64,000 bases of DNA from Clostridiaceae bacterium HFYG-1003 (GCA_024579835.1 CP102060.1:124001-188000), one strand, 5' to 3'; counted from the stretch's first letter, positions 1 to 10,527 are shown. A program made the numbers and translations. Notes: generated from the sequence alone by a model not told the origin.

Positions 1-986
1 TGTATCCTGCTCTGTATGCATCACTGTTTTCGCCAGTTTCTTCAGGTAGCTGAACCATAATAAATCTCCTGTTTCCAGCATCTTCAGAATTAAGTTGCAT
101 AACAGCATGGGCAGTAGTGGCAGAACCAGAGAAAAAGTCGAGAACTGTATATTCTTTGCCCATATGGAATAATAGTTTTTTGATTAGTGATATTGATTTT
201 ACAGTATCAAATCCAACAGGTGTCCTCATTATAGTATTTAACTCGTCTTTTCCTGTCTGTGCGGTTCCGTATTCTGAGGCACTGAACAATGACCAAAAAG
301 GTTTAAATTGTATTTTATCTAACTCATCTTCTGGGTATATAGCTTTTTTAACAATACCATCAACTATTTCTACTTTGCCTTCCTTTTCCAAAAGACGAGC
401 GGTATCTTCTCCGATCTGCCAGCGTTTGCCTTCTCTAGGATTTTGGCCTAGAATTTGGAATTTCATAGTAGGTCTATTATAGCTTCCAGCATCGGATTTC
501 TCTATTATTTCAAATCTACATGCACCATGTTTTCCAATGTGGGGATAGGATAAGTCACTATTAACTTCTTCTACATTAAAACCTGGCACGTTACTCTTGT
601 TTTTAGAATATATTAATATTGGCTCAGTTTTTTTCTGTAAACCGAACTTAGCTGAACCAGCATTTATCGGTTGTGTAGTAGATTCCCAAGTAATATCTCC
701 AAAATAATTAGCTTCATCAAAAATCTCATCGCATACTTTTTTTAGATTACTGTATTCATGTTCATCTATACTGATAAAGATTACTCCATCATCGGTCAAC
801 AAATCCTTCGCTACCCTTAATCGTGGATACATCATATTCAGCCAATTAGCATGGAAACGGTTAGATGATTTTGAGTTTTTTTGCAATGCGTTGCCAGATT
901 CATCACGAGAACCTTCTAGAATGTCACTTTCTTCTTTACTGATTTTAAACTTATCATTATAAACAAAATCACCATCAGTGTTGTAT
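1..986 (-). pseudogene. Type III DNA methyltransferase (Mod), C-terminal part, split by an IS and cut by the window edge
   Basis: The minus strand is open from 986 to the window edge. It continues the reading frame of the Mod N-terminus at 2409-2782: after DPPYNT the text reads DGDFVYNDKF. Near the left edge it carries the AdoMet-binding motif DFFSGSATTAHA. The order DPPY first and FxGS later is that of beta-class amino-methyltransferases such as type III Mod, which methylates adenine in the recognition site and directs the Res subunit. The N-terminal part lies on the other side of the IS256-type element at 987-2408, so the intact protein cannot be made. The true 3' end and any res gene lie outside the window. 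Confidence 0.85.
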
Positions 987-2408
987 AGTCAAGTCCATTT
1001 TAGTGTGTAAATTACCTCGGGTACATCAGATTCTATGTTAAACCAGGAAACCTGGTACAATATCTATTTCTAGAATTTCTTGCTTATGCCGCTTGCTGTT
1101 CATTATTGGAAGTGCCTGAGCAAGCCTGATGATAGGTATCCAGGTTCAGATAAATCCTACCAGAAGACCATTTTTCATCGTGCTCGATGAGGAGCGCTCC
1201 CATCAGTCGAATGGCTGATAATTCGTTGGGGAATATCCGGATTACCCGCTCCCGACGCCGGATTTCCTGATTCAGCCGCTCCACCCCATTGGTGGTCCTG
1301 AGACGCTTTCGTATGTTTAAAGGCAGACTCAGTACCGCAGTGATATCATCAAATGCCTGGTCAAGGAGATCCATCGCTTTGGGTGCGGCAGCTTCGTATT
1401 GCTGAATAATTCGTTGTTTTGCAGCTCTGGCACTCTCTTCATCCGTTGCTTCATAGATCTGGCGCAGGTCCTCCTTCAATGCAGGCTGCAGGGATTTAGG
1501 TGTTTTATCCAGAAGGTTCCTTGAGAAATGAGTTTGACATCGTTGCCAGCTGGATCCCTGGAAGTGTCTTCGTACGGCGGCCACAAGGCCAGCATGATTG
1601 TCAGAAGTGATCAGCCTCGGTTCTTTCAATCCCCTGGATTTCAACGATTGGAAGAATTCGCCCCAACTGGTTTCTGATTCGCTGTCTGCTAGATGGAAGC
1701 CGATGATTTCCCGCCCTCCGTCTTCGTTGACACCGACAGCGATGAGTAAACCCTTAGATCTTACACGATGATTTTCTCTCACCTTGATATAGATAGCATC
1801 CACAAGAAGAAAGGGATAATCCGTTTCCAAAGGGCGATTTCGAAACCCATCAACAACCGGATCCAGCCCTTTGCAAAGTTCGGAAACCATGGATTTAGAG
1901 AAGGATTTTCCACAAAGCTCTTCGGTGATATTCTCGATTTTCCTTGTAGAGACTCCATTGATGACCATTTCAATCATGGCAAGGACAAGGGCTTGCTCGC
2001 TTCGCTGATACCGCTCAAACATGGTCGTGCTGAAATTCCCATTCCGGTGCCTTGGGACCTTCAACGTGATGGTTCCGATGCGAGTGGTCAGCTCTCGCTC
2101 CCGAAATCCATTACGGTAAGCTGTACGGTCGCCAGAGCGTTCGTAAGGCTCCGCACCCAGTTGTTCTGTGGATTGAGCACTAAGGACCTGATTGAGAATC
2201 TCTTCAAGCAGTTTAGCAAAAGCATCATCTCGTTTATCTTTTGAAAAAAGTCCGTGCAAAAGTTCGGTTTCCAATGTAATATTTAATTGAGCCATATGTT
2301 CATCTCCTCGATTAGGTATTTGTTGTGGTAACAATATTTTAACCGAGGTTGAGCATTTTGGCTCGTTTTATTTGAAATTCCTTTTTACACCATTATACGG
2401 ACTTAATC
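987..2408 (-). mobile_element. IS256-family insertion sequence inside mod
   Basis: The element is bounded by imperfect terminal inverted repeats of about 26 bp: the left end has agtcaagtcc, and the right end read inward has gattaagtcc, with several mismatches further in. It is flanked by a 9-bp direct repeat, gtgttgtat, at 978-986 and 2409-2417. That fits the 8-9 bp target duplication known for IS256 elements. It carries one transposase gene on the minus strand. Deleting the element plus one repeat copy rejoins the mod reading frame exactly, which suggests a recent simple insertion. Confidence 0.88.
1084..2295 (-). CDS. IS256-family transposase
   Basis: This is a 403-aa mutator-type DDE transposase. 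The catalytic positions can be placed at the D of LLVDAIYIKV, the D of LITSDNHAGL and the E of NGVERLNQEIRRRE. The C-terminal half has the family pattern QRCQTHFSRNLL. The start at 2295 is chosen because GAGGAG lies eight bases upstream. An in-frame upstream ATG at 2334 would add 13 residues but lacks a good site. Length and motifs are complete, so the enzyme is probably functional. Confidence 0.93.
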   Translation of the reverse strand: MAQLNITLETELLHGLFSKDKRDDAFAKLLEEILNQVLSAQSTEQLGAEPYERSGDRTAYRNGFRERELTTRIGTITLKVPRHRNGNFSTTMFERYQRSEQALVLAMIEMVINGVSTRKIENITEELCGKSFSKSMVSELCKGLDPVVDGFRNRPLETDYPFLLVDAIYIKVRENHRVRSKGLLIAVGVNEDGGREIIGFHLADSESETSWGEFFQSLKSRGLKEPRLITSDNHAGLVAAVRRHFQGSSWQRCQTHFSRNLLDKTPKSLQPALKEDLRQIYEATDEESARAAKQRIIQQYEAAAPKAMDLLDQAFDDITAVLSLPLNIRKRLRTTNGVERLNQEIRRRERVIRIFPNELSAIRLMGALLIEHDEKWSSGRIYLNLDTYHQACSGTSNNEQQAA

Positions 2409-2782
2409 GTGTTGTATGGTGGATCAATATAAATCATTTTAATGGTGCCGTAATAGTTTTGACGAAGCAACTTTAGAACCTCAAGGTTATCGCCCTCAAT
2501 ATAGAGGTTTTCAGTAGTTTCAGGGTTCTTGCTATCTGATTCGATATAGTTAAGTGTTCTATTATAGACATCTTCTTGAGCTTTTTTCTTTGCGTCTTGC
2601 TTGCCAGCCCAAGTAAGCTCGTATTTTTCTTTGTCCACTTCTTCAAATTGCCCAAGCTCTTCTTTTAATGCTTCAAGGTCAACTTGTCCATCTTTAACAG
2701 CAGAGGGGAATAGCTGCGCGAGTAGCTTTACATTGTCGCCGACAATGTTGTTTATTTCCTGAGGTACTTTTGAGTAGTCCAT
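2409..2782 (-). pseudogene. Type III DNA methyltransferase (Mod), N-terminal part
   Basis: This is the first 124 codons of a Mod-type methyltransferase, starting MDYSKVPQ after a GGAGG site. It contains the usual N-terminal block (LYIEGDNLEVLKLL) followed by the catalytic motif IDPPYNT. The IS256 element interrupts it in the threonine codon, so a shortened protein ending a few residues into the IS would be made. It is the last gene visible in the minus-strand defence operon, 17 bp after the DUF4391 gene. Without Mod, a type III Res subunit has no sequence recognition, so that branch of the cluster is probably dead. Confidence 0.88.
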
Positions 2783-2799
2783 TTATTTTTCCTCCATGT

Positions 2800-3516
2800 T
2801 TATAGTTTGTCTAGTTCTGATATAGTTTGTCTTATTTCTTGATTCAGCTTCATTTTCTCACTATTAGTAATGGCCTTTTGTATCTTGTCTTTAGTGCTAG
2901 CGAGCGTGCTTAGTAGTGAATAAACGTTTTTCGCTTTACTAAAGCTGTACCATATTGGTTTAGATAAAAATGATTTTGAATCTGCGTACACCTTGTCATT
3001 TGTCAAAATATAGGCTCGTAGGAAAGATTCAAAATAAAAAGCACCTTTATTGTCATGGTTTTTAATATTTTCGTAGGCCAGCTCCCTAAGTAGTGTATTT
3101 TTATCTGAACTGGGTAGAGCAATGGGGTAAAAGGCTGTAAGAACCTTGTCTGTAACCACAATTTGCGTACTATCATTTTGATTCAATCTTTTTAGTGCGA
3201 AAGAGTATGCTTCGTTGTTGGCATCATGCAATTTGATCACACAAGGAGATTTGATAATCTCTTGGTACAAGTTCGCAATGAAGGCAGCCTTTTTGATATC
3301 AGTTAACTCAAAATCATAAAACTGAATCACTTGAAAATTGTATTCATCATTGACTAAAGAAGGGATGTCCTCTCCCATGATTTGATAGCGCAAGATCACA
3401 GCTTTGACACTTTCTTTGATTTTCTTTTTTACATCGGATTTATACTCTTTAGGGATCAAATCCTTCATGGGTATTTTTTTGCCGACTTTATATTTATCGG
3501 GTAAGTTAAACATCAT
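2800..3516 (-). CDS. DUF4391-family protein
   Basis: This 238-aa protein matches the DUF4391 pattern: an N-terminal LPDKYKVGKKIPMKDLIPK segment, a central IQFYDFELTD block, and a charged helical C-terminus (residues about 205-238). The family has no established biochemical role, but it recurs beside SNF2-type helicases and type III-like methyltransferases in defence islands. Here it lies between the UvrD-type helicase gene (38 bp gap) and mod (17 bp gap). A ribosome site AAGGTGG precedes the start. A role as an accessory subunit of the helicase/methyltransferase module is inference. Confidence 0.75.
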   Translation of the reverse strand: MMFNLPDKYKVGKKIPMKDLIPKEYKSDVKKKIKESVKAVILRYQIMGEDIPSLVNDEYNFQVIQFYDFELTDIKKAAFIANLYQEIIKSPCVIKLHDANNEAYSFALKRLNQNDSTQIVVTDKVLTAFYPIALPSSDKNTLLRELAYENIKNHDNKGAFYFESFLRAYILTNDKVYADSKSFLSKPIWYSFSKAKNVYSLLSTLASTKDKIQKAITNSEKMKLNQEIRQTISELDKL

Positions 3517-3554
3517 TCCACCACCTTGTAGTTAAAAGCAAACTCTAACATAAT

Positions 3555-5402
3555 CTAAGATTCAAGAATATCTATATCTTTCAAAAATCTTGACGGAGTT
3601 TGCCGTTTATTATCGCCCCAAGGCATTTTTTTGCTTCTAGGATAGGAAAGATAGCATAGACGTTTGGCTCTTGTTACGGCAACGTACATGTTATTCTTTT
3701 CTTGTTCCATTTCTGAACCACCGGCGCTAACTGCACGATAGTCTGGGAATGTGCCTTCAGATAGTCCAATAACGAAAACTACATCATACTGTAAACCTTT
3801 AGACATATGTGCGGTAAGCAAGGAAATTCCTTTGGAAGAAGAGGTGTCCTGAGTTTTCCCAAGGGATATATAATTTCTAAAAGAGAGTAGTGTTCTATTC
3901 TCACGCTGTACTTGGCCAGAGTACTTTTTCCAATGCTTATCCCATTGCTCAATATCGTTAATAATTAGATATCTCTCTTCATCCGACATGTTTGCAGGAA
4001 GTTGTTCTTTAAGTTGCAGTAAAACCTTAGAGAAATTAATTTCCTCTTTATTTAACGATTGAAAACAAGAGAGCAAGTCAGTGAATGCTGTATTTTCTAT
4101 AGCTTGTGTTAAGATTGCTATTGAATTATCATCACTAACAATTCCAGATGATTTTCGGTCAGTAATTTTGCACAATTCTCTTAAATGAACAATATCTTTC
4201 GGATTTAACAATATTCTGATTCCTAATTCAAATACTTTCATGTAGTCTGATTCGTTCTCAAGGCCATTTGAGCTTTTTTTATAAACAAATGGAATATTAA
4301 GTTCTGAAAAAATAGTTTCCAAAGGCGAGAGTACATATTTGTTTCGTGCAATAACTGAAAAAGAATCATAACTTAACCCATTTTCTATGTCAGGATGACC
4401 GCTGTATAGTAATTCCTTAATTCTATCTAATACAAATTGAGCTTCACATTTTTCATCCGAAAAAGAATATGCCTTTAATTCTCCTGAATAAACATAATTG
4501 GAGACGCTATCGTAATTTCCTAATTTATTCGCAAAATTTACAATCGTTTTTGCAGATCTATAGTTTTCATTCAACAAGTAAATAGTGGGCTTGAAGTCCT
4601 TAACAAACTTTTCAGACATTAAAGTGCTATCTGACCCATTGAACCCATATATCGACTGATTTTCGTCTCCTACAAGCATTATATTTTTGCACTTATCTCC
4701 ACAGAGTGCTTTGATAACTTGATATTGTGCAAAATTCAAATCCTGTGCTTCGTCTACACATACAAACTTATATAGCGAGGTATATAAATTCACAACGGAA
4801 GGGTTTTCTGTAAGAATTTTGTATGCAAAAAACAGTATGTCATCAAAATCTAAAGCATTTTGGCTCAATAAACGTTCATTATATTCACGATAGATTACTG
4901 GAAATGGTTCGTTCATTTCACACATTTCTGGCGAAATGAATTTCTTTTTTTGTTCGGAAATTAGAGACAAGCATTTTTGTAGAAAAGCGGTAGGCTTTTC
5001 TTTTGACTTTAATATTGTCATTAGTTGAGGATCGCTGGAGAAAACATCTCGCAATATTGAAAGCTGATCTGAATTGCTTTCAAAAATCATCAGTTCTTTT
5101 CCTAAGCCAATTAAGTTGCCTCTGCTTTGCACTAAATCTAAACAAAACGAATGGATAGTGCCTACGGTAACATTTTCAGCTAAATCACTGATTAAAGTAT
5201 CTTCCTTAAGTCTATTTTTCATTTCATCAGCAGCGAGGTTACTAAATGTAAGTGCTAAAATTTTACAACGTTTTTTGGATAGAAGAAGATGTTTAATCCT
5301 TTCTATGAGGACTCGTGTTTTTCCGCTTCCCGGTCCTGCTTTGACTAGAATAGCCCCTTCCACATGCTTAACAATTTGTTCTTGCTTATTCGATAACTTC
5401 AT
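3555..5402 (-). CDS. UvrD/Rep-type superfamily 1 helicase, GajB-like
   Basis: This 615-aa protein has the SF1A helicase motifs: Walker A AGPGSGKT at residues 22-29, motif II VDEAQD near 217, NYRS further on, motif V region GISLLTAHMSKGL near 520, and motif VI VAVTRAKRL near 572. Its start overlaps the end of the OLD-type nuclease gene by 17 bp, with AAGGAGG 12 bases upstream, so translation is probably coupled. An OLD-type nuclease followed by a UvrD helicase is the known Gabija gene pair (gajA, gajB). Characterised GajB proteins are shorter, roughly 500 residues, so this may be a divergent branch or a general helicase recruited to the operon. Confidence 0.85.
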   Translation of the reverse strand: MKLSNKQEQIVKHVEGAILVKAGPGSGKTRVLIERIKHLLLSKKRCKILALTFSNLAADEMKNRLKEDTLISDLAENVTVGTIHSFCLDLVQSRGNLIGLGKELMIFESNSDQLSILRDVFSSDPQLMTILKSKEKPTAFLQKCLSLISEQKKKFISPEMCEMNEPFPVIYREYNERLLSQNALDFDDILFFAYKILTENPSVVNLYTSLYKFVCVDEAQDLNFAQYQVIKALCGDKCKNIMLVGDENQSIYGFNGSDSTLMSEKFVKDFKPTIYLLNENYRSAKTIVNFANKLGNYDSVSNYVYSGELKAYSFSDEKCEAQFVLDRIKELLYSGHPDIENGLSYDSFSVIARNKYVLSPLETIFSELNIPFVYKKSSNGLENESDYMKVFELGIRILLNPKDIVHLRELCKITDRKSSGIVSDDNSIAILTQAIENTAFTDLLSCFQSLNKEEINFSKVLLQLKEQLPANMSDEERYLIINDIEQWDKHWKKYSGQVQRENRTLLSFRNYISLGKTQDTSSSKGISLLTAHMSKGLQYDVVFVIGLSEGTFPDYRAVSAGGSEMEQEKNNMYVAVTRAKRLCYLSYPRSKKMPWGDNKRQTPSRFLKDIDILES

Positions 5403-7281
5403 GAGTTCTGTAATCCTCCTTTTCTGTTAAATCTAAAAGACGCCCAATTTCTTTTAAAAGAGTATTAATTTTCGATGGAATTCGTTTGGTAACGTCTTGC
5501 TGTGACACTATTTTTTCAGCCACATATGTAGCATATTTCGCTTTCGCTTTTTTTCCGGTACAACAATCATATAATGCACGTTCCAATCCACCTTCACCAT
5601 CGAAATCCCTTAAAACGTCCTTATATATATGTTGCTGACAAGTACCACACGTAGGATCATTAGTACGTTCTCTACCCATAGATGTATGATTTTTAGTAAG
5701 AATATAGTTAGCAAAATATTCTTCATCATTTTCGCACTCATTTATTGCAGAAATAATAATGTCCCTATAACCGTCAGATATTAAATATTTTTCATAATCA
5801 TTTTCGTTGTCTAAAATAACAATGTTTGACATGCTGTTCAATTCTTCAATATTTTCAACGCCGACGGCTTTTTTAACAGTCTTTTTGGTTTCAGTTTCAC
5901 CATCGCTGAAAATAAACCAAGGGATATCAAGGTCTTTAATTAAATTTAGAAATGTTTTGTAATTCTGACCGCCAATTCCGATTATATTTATACCGCTACA
6001 AATTGCTTCAACTCCGAAGTATTCTTTGAAGTATATAGGTAAGGCTTGTTCTTCGGTTATACCTTCACATAGAACAATAGCATTAGAGAACAGCAATTCA
6101 CCTCTTGTATTGATAACTTCTCGCTCTATTCGATTCAATTCTTCCGGAGTAAATTGACCTACATTAAAACGCTTCACACTAGTTTTACCTTGCTGCTTAT
6201 TAATATAAATAATATCCCTTAGGTCTGCCTGAGCAAGAACGCTAGGAGAGTGAGTGCTAATAATTTTCTGCCCATCAAATTCACTTATTTGAAAGTACAG
6301 TTGACGTTGAGCTTGAGGGTGTAAATGCGCCTCGGGTTCTTCCATTGTCAACATTGTATAATTTTCAGCATCTTCATCATCTTGCTTAAGTTTTTCGTTG
6401 TGCCAATCTACATAAGCACCTAGTGTTAAAAAAGATATCCAACTTCGTGTTCCCATTCCGTGTTGTGATATGGAAAACTGAGCAGCTACGCCGTCTTTAT
6501 ATACAATGTCCATTCCTTTGTGCAAATCAGAAATTTTTCTAGCGAGGGGTTCAATTTCCACAGTACCTGTTGATGAACCCATTGTTTTACCTATAGAAGA
6601 CATTCTTCTATTTGTTTGTTGCAGCGCAGGTATATTTCGAACAATTTCTGAATTTATATAGTTTAGCTGTCCTTCTAATTCCGAAGTTAGCTGATCTGAT
6701 AAATCACTTTGAGACGTAGCTTTACCAAAAAATGATTTTCTGTTTTTGATATCTTCAACAGCATCACGATGAGCATCCATATAAAAAGATGTCAATGAAT
6801 CAACCATATCATTTCCAAAGCTTTTCTTTGCACCAACAACTGATGTTTCAATAGAATCATTCCATTCCTGAATAGGCTTTTTGACAATAATATAGTCATC
6901 TTTTCTTATATCGTATTGAAGGACAGTTCTAATTCCGACGTAATCTCCGTTGGTTTCGTCAGGTGTAATCCAAGAATCTGTAAATACACTTATCCAGAAA
7001 TCAGAAAATGTTTTTTGAAAAGTACCTTCTAAGTCTACTGGCTTCAATAAAATATCTATTGTTGCTGTTTTAGTGCTTGAAATTCTTTCCTCTGATGAAA
7101 TAAAAATATCAGATTCAGAAATATCTCGAACGTTACCAAAAGCAATATTTATTGCTTTGAGCAGGTTGGATTTTCCACAATTATTCTGTCCTATGATAAT
7201 ATTGGTTTTATTGATTGTTAAATCAATGTTTTCCAATGATCTGAAGTTATTCACTCTAATATTTGTTAAGGATATTGGCAT
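5386..7281 (-). CDS. OLD-family ATPase with TOPRIM nuclease, GajA-like
   Basis: This 631-aa protein starts with an SMC/RecF-type ATP-binding site (GQNNCGKSN, residues 31-39). A Walker B segment LTMEEPEAHLHP lies near 310 and STHSPSVL follows. The second half is a TOPRIM nuclease: the conserved glutamate is in VLCEGITEEQ near 405 and the acidic pair in FSDGE near 457. A Cys-containing stretch (TCGTCQQH) precedes the helical C-terminus. Such proteins cut DNA under nucleotide control; with a GajB helicase they form the Gabija anti-phage complex. AGGAGG lies 6 bases before the ATG. The gene sits 46 bp after the SNF2 helicase gene, so it belongs to the same transcript. Confidence 0.87.
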   Translation of the reverse strand: MPISLTNIRVNNFRSLENIDLTINKTNIIIGQNNCGKSNLLKAINIAFGNVRDISESDIFISSEERISSTKTATIDILLKPVDLEGTFQKTFSDFWISVFTDSWITPDETNGDYVGIRTVLQYDIRKDDYIIVKKPIQEWNDSIETSVVGAKKSFGNDMVDSLTSFYMDAHRDAVEDIKNRKSFFGKATSQSDLSDQLTSELEGQLNYINSEIVRNIPALQQTNRRMSSIGKTMGSSTGTVEIEPLARKISDLHKGMDIVYKDGVAAQFSISQHGMGTRSWISFLTLGAYVDWHNEKLKQDDEDAENYTMLTMEEPEAHLHPQAQRQLYFQISEFDGQKIISTHSPSVLAQADLRDIIYINKQQGKTSVKRFNVGQFTPEELNRIEREVINTRGELLFSNAIVLCEGITEEQALPIYFKEYFGVEAICSGINIIGIGGQNYKTFLNLIKDLDIPWFIFSDGETETKKTVKKAVGVENIEELNSMSNIVILDNENDYEKYLISDGYRDIIISAINECENDEEYFANYILTKNHTSMGRERTNDPTCGTCQQHIYKDVLRDFDGEGGLERALYDCCTGKKAKAKYATYVAEKIVSQQDVTKRIPSKINTLLKEIGRLLDLTEKEDYRTHEVIE

Positions 7282-7327
7282 TAGGTACCTCCTGATATTA
7301 CCGGTATTATTGGGAATTATGTGATAA

Positions 7328-10300
7328 TCATTCCACCACCAAAAATGAAATCAGCTCAAAGTCATCTGTCGTTTCTTCAGCAAAAGCATTGTTGAATCCG
7401 CCAAAGTCAAAGGTGGCTTGGAAGGCTTTTTCTTCTTCTTCACCCTTGATGGAATGTACCGCCTTGTTGAGAAGCTCGGAATAAATCTTCATATCCTTTG
7501 TATTGTTTGTTTTCTGAAAGAACTGGTCAAACAAGGGCTGAACAGGTAAGTTTTTTCCATAGCAGAGCTTTCTAAAGAGCTTAACCACTTCACGAGCCTT
7601 GCCATTCCCATAGAGCACTTCCCCGTTATTATCAAGGTAAAGCAAATAGTAGGGGTACAGAGAGCTGTCAGACTTAGGTTTTTGATCATCATTGCTATGC
7701 TTAAAGCAGAATAAAACACCTTGCTTTTCACCGTCTGTTACAGAATATAGCCCATTAGGCACACCTTTTATTGCCGGAGTGTTGTTCACGTAATCGGACA
7801 ATTCATACAGGTATTCGTTCATATTCAGGTCGGTAAGAGAGATATTCTCATTGGCATCTTCAATGTCAATGACTTCATCCTTCAAGCGTTCGAGTTGCCT
7901 CTTTCTAAAGTTGAAGTCGTTCATTTCAGGGGACAAGAAATCCTCATCGCCGGTGGAAACAATATTCAAGGTTGTCATCTTTCCTTTTACTCGCTGCTCC
8001 AAACCTAAGTATTCATTCAGCTCAAGGTTAGGGAAGAAGTTAATCATTTGAATACGTTCGTTGGTGCTGCCGATACGGTCAATTCGACCGAATCTTTGTA
8101 TTAAGGATACGGGATTCCACTGGATGTCAAAATTGATAACCGTATCGCAATCCTGCAAGTTTTGACCCTCCGAAATACAATCTGTACCAATAAGGATATC
8201 AATTTGCTTATCCGCCAGAATCTCCTTTTTCATTTTTGATTTTGGAGAGAAGGCGCAGAGCAGGGAATTAAAATCATTATCCACATGTTTGTTGTTTGTC
8301 TTTACGCCTTTGCCTGTCACACAGGCAGTGTGTAAGTGGATTTTCTTAAGCTCGTCTGCAATTTGCTGATATATGTATTCTGCTGTATCTGAGAAAGCAG
8401 TGAATACGATAATCTTCTTGTTGCCGCTGTTGTAAGGCATCTGCGTTACTTTTTTAACAATTTCGTCTTGTAGGGTGCGGATTTTCAAATCTCTATTTTC
8501 ATCTAAAATGCTCTTTGCATCATTGTATATTTTTTCAAGGATAATTTTATCGCCCTCTAAATCGTACAGATAATCCGCAACACGAAGGTGGGCAACTTCA
8601 ATTTCATATTTGCCTTCCAGGTATTCATATTCTTCATCGGCTGTGCCTGTTTCCTCGTCAACAAATCCGCCTCGATTAAGTATTTCCATGGTTCTATCAA
8701 TCTTTTCCATCAATCTTCTGATGGTTTCCGCAAAGGAATAGACCGAGCTTTCCAAGCGTTTAAAGAGATTGAAACGGTGCATGACAATCATACCCTTAGA
8801 CTGGGTTTGGAAGTCCATTTTTCCGCCACGTTTTCCCTTCAAGCTATATTTCTCAGCATATATTTTCTGGTATTCGCTTTTAATATATTTTGTAGGCGTG
8901 TACACCGACAATTCAAGGGATTCTAGCAATTCATTTGTATCAGCAAACTTTAGGAGTTCTTCATGAGTATCAATTTCAGGGCGTCTGGTTTCCGGCTTGT
9001 TTTTACTGGGAAATTTGCCAACGCTGCTGTTGCCGTAATAGCTGGTAATATGCTTTCTGCTTCTGGAAATAGTCATAAGCTCAAGGAGCTTATAAAAGTC
9101 CGAAGGAAGGCTGTCTAACAAATCATTTTTATTATGGTTGGGAGTAGTTTCCCATTGATTGATAACAGCAGAGGACTTCCTGAGAAGGTTCTCCACGCTG
9201 GAGATGCCTTCATCCTGAAAAGCGAAATCTCTATCGCCGGTTATGATGCTAATCTGGTTTTTAAGGTCTACCAAGCTATTGTTAACAGGAGTGGCAGAAA
9301 GGAGAAGCACCTTGGTATTGTTTTTGCCTCTTTTGATTACATCCTGCATAAGTCTGGCATACCTTGTCATAATCAATTGGTCGTTGTCATCGTAACGGTC
9401 ATTTCTGTTTCTGAAATTGTGTGATTCATCAATGACGACAAGGTCATAATTGCCCCAGTCGAATCGCTTTAGGTCTTGTCCAGATTGAGACATGCCTTTG
9501 TATCTGGACAAATCTGTGTGAAACATAATCCTGTAATTAAAAATCTCATTCAAAAAACTGTCCTTGTATGTACCACGGAATGAGTTCCAGTTGTCATAGA
9601 GCTTCGCAGGGGTGAGAACCAAAACATTATCCATCTTTATTTCAAAGTATTTTATAACAGCGAGGGCTTCAAAAGTTTTACCTAAACCAACTGAATCGGC
9701 TATGATGCAGCCTCTATATTTTTGCAGCTTTTGAATGGCAGATACAACACAGTCCTTCTGAAAATCATAAAGCGATTGCCATATTTCAGTCTTTTTGAAT
9801 CTTTCGCTGTCTCTTTCGAATCTTTCTATACCGCTATCTATTTGATATCCAAACAGTTCGTTGAGGGTATAATAGTACAGAAATTCAGGGGAATGTTCTT
9901 TATAAACAAAGGACAAACTCTGCAACAATTCTTCTTTGTAATCCGAAGAAACCTGATCGTTAAACCAGATTTGATTGAATATGTTTAATGCCGAAAGTAT
10001 TTGATCTTTGTCCATCGTGCCATTGAGCATCGTGTCAAAATTGATATTCCTGTAAGAGTTTTTGCTTTTCTTTGGAGATACCTCCAAGGAGGATGATCCT
10101 TGTATCATAAAATCATCATCAATAATGATGATATTTCCACCTATTTTGGTTTTAGGGTTTGCCCTTTTAACATTTACATTCGCCTTGATAAAATCGTGCA
10201 TAGCCTTTGCTTTTGCAAAGTGCTTCAATTTGTTTTTTTCGACAATATCATAGGAATTGTATAAGATATCCGTTGGAGCCATTTCAAACTCATGCGATAT

Positions 10301-10501
10301 TTCAGATTTCTCAGGGACAAACTTTGTATCTCTGATTACAAAGTTTATCTCCTTTACATTTTTAAGATTTTGTTCGAGTAATGCAAAAACTGACAGTGTC
10401 AGCTTGTCATTTACAATATTAACAACGGCATTCCTTTTTGATTTTAGAACATCGTTGATTTTTTCAATCATTTGCTCTGTTGAAGCGATTACGTTTCCCA
10501 T
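7328..10501 (-). CDS. SNF2-type superfamily 2 helicase with PLD-like N-terminus
   Basis: The 1057-aa protein has an N-terminal region (about residues 1-170) that resembles a phospholipase-D fold: IIIIDDDFMIQGSSSLE takes the place of the HxK...GSxN motif, but the histidine is absent, so it is probably not a nuclease. The SF2 ATPase follows: ADSVGLGKT near 265, VVIDESHNF near 355, LLSATPVNNS near 402, and the C-terminal helicase lobe with IGTDCISEGQNLQ and QRFGRIDRIGS near 805. The start at 10501 is preferred because AAAGGAG lies 8 bases upstream; a TTG at 10531 has none. It is the first large gene after the XRE regulator, so it probably anchors the operon. Confidence 0.87.
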   Translation of the reverse strand: MGNVIASTEQMIEKINDVLKSKRNAVVNIVNDKLTLSVFALLEQNLKNVKEINFVIRDTKFVPEKSEISHEFEMAPTDILYNSYDIVEKNKLKHFAKAKAMHDFIKANVNVKRANPKTKIGGNIIIIDDDFMIQGSSSLEVSPKKSKNSYRNINFDTMLNGTMDKDQILSALNIFNQIWFNDQVSSDYKEELLQSLSFVYKEHSPEFLYYYTLNELFGYQIDSGIERFERDSERFKKTEIWQSLYDFQKDCVVSAIQKLQKYRGCIIADSVGLGKTFEALAVIKYFEIKMDNVLVLTPAKLYDNWNSFRGTYKDSFLNEIFNYRIMFHTDLSRYKGMSQSGQDLKRFDWGNYDLVVIDESHNFRNRNDRYDDNDQLIMTRYARLMQDVIKRGKNNTKVLLLSATPVNNSLVDLKNQISIITGDRDFAFQDEGISSVENLLRKSSAVINQWETTPNHNKNDLLDSLPSDFYKLLELMTISRSRKHITSYYGNSSVGKFPSKNKPETRRPEIDTHEELLKFADTNELLESLELSVYTPTKYIKSEYQKIYAEKYSLKGKRGGKMDFQTQSKGMIVMHRFNLFKRLESSVYSFAETIRRLMEKIDRTMEILNRGGFVDEETGTADEEYEYLEGKYEIEVAHLRVADYLYDLEGDKIILEKIYNDAKSILDENRDLKIRTLQDEIVKKVTQMPYNSGNKKIIVFTAFSDTAEYIYQQIADELKKIHLHTACVTGKGVKTNNKHVDNDFNSLLCAFSPKSKMKKEILADKQIDILIGTDCISEGQNLQDCDTVINFDIQWNPVSLIQRFGRIDRIGSTNERIQMINFFPNLELNEYLGLEQRVKGKMTTLNIVSTGDEDFLSPEMNDFNFRKRQLERLKDEVIDIEDANENISLTDLNMNEYLYELSDYVNNTPAIKGVPNGLYSVTDGEKQGVLFCFKHSNDDQKPKSDSSLYPYYLLYLDNNGEVLYGNGKAREVVKLFRKLCYGKNLPVQPLFDQFFQKTNNTKDMKIYSELLNKAVHSIKGEEEEKAFQATFDFGGFNNAFAEETTDDFELISFLVVE

Positions 10502-10527
10502 GTGAACACTCCTTTCCGCTGAATACT

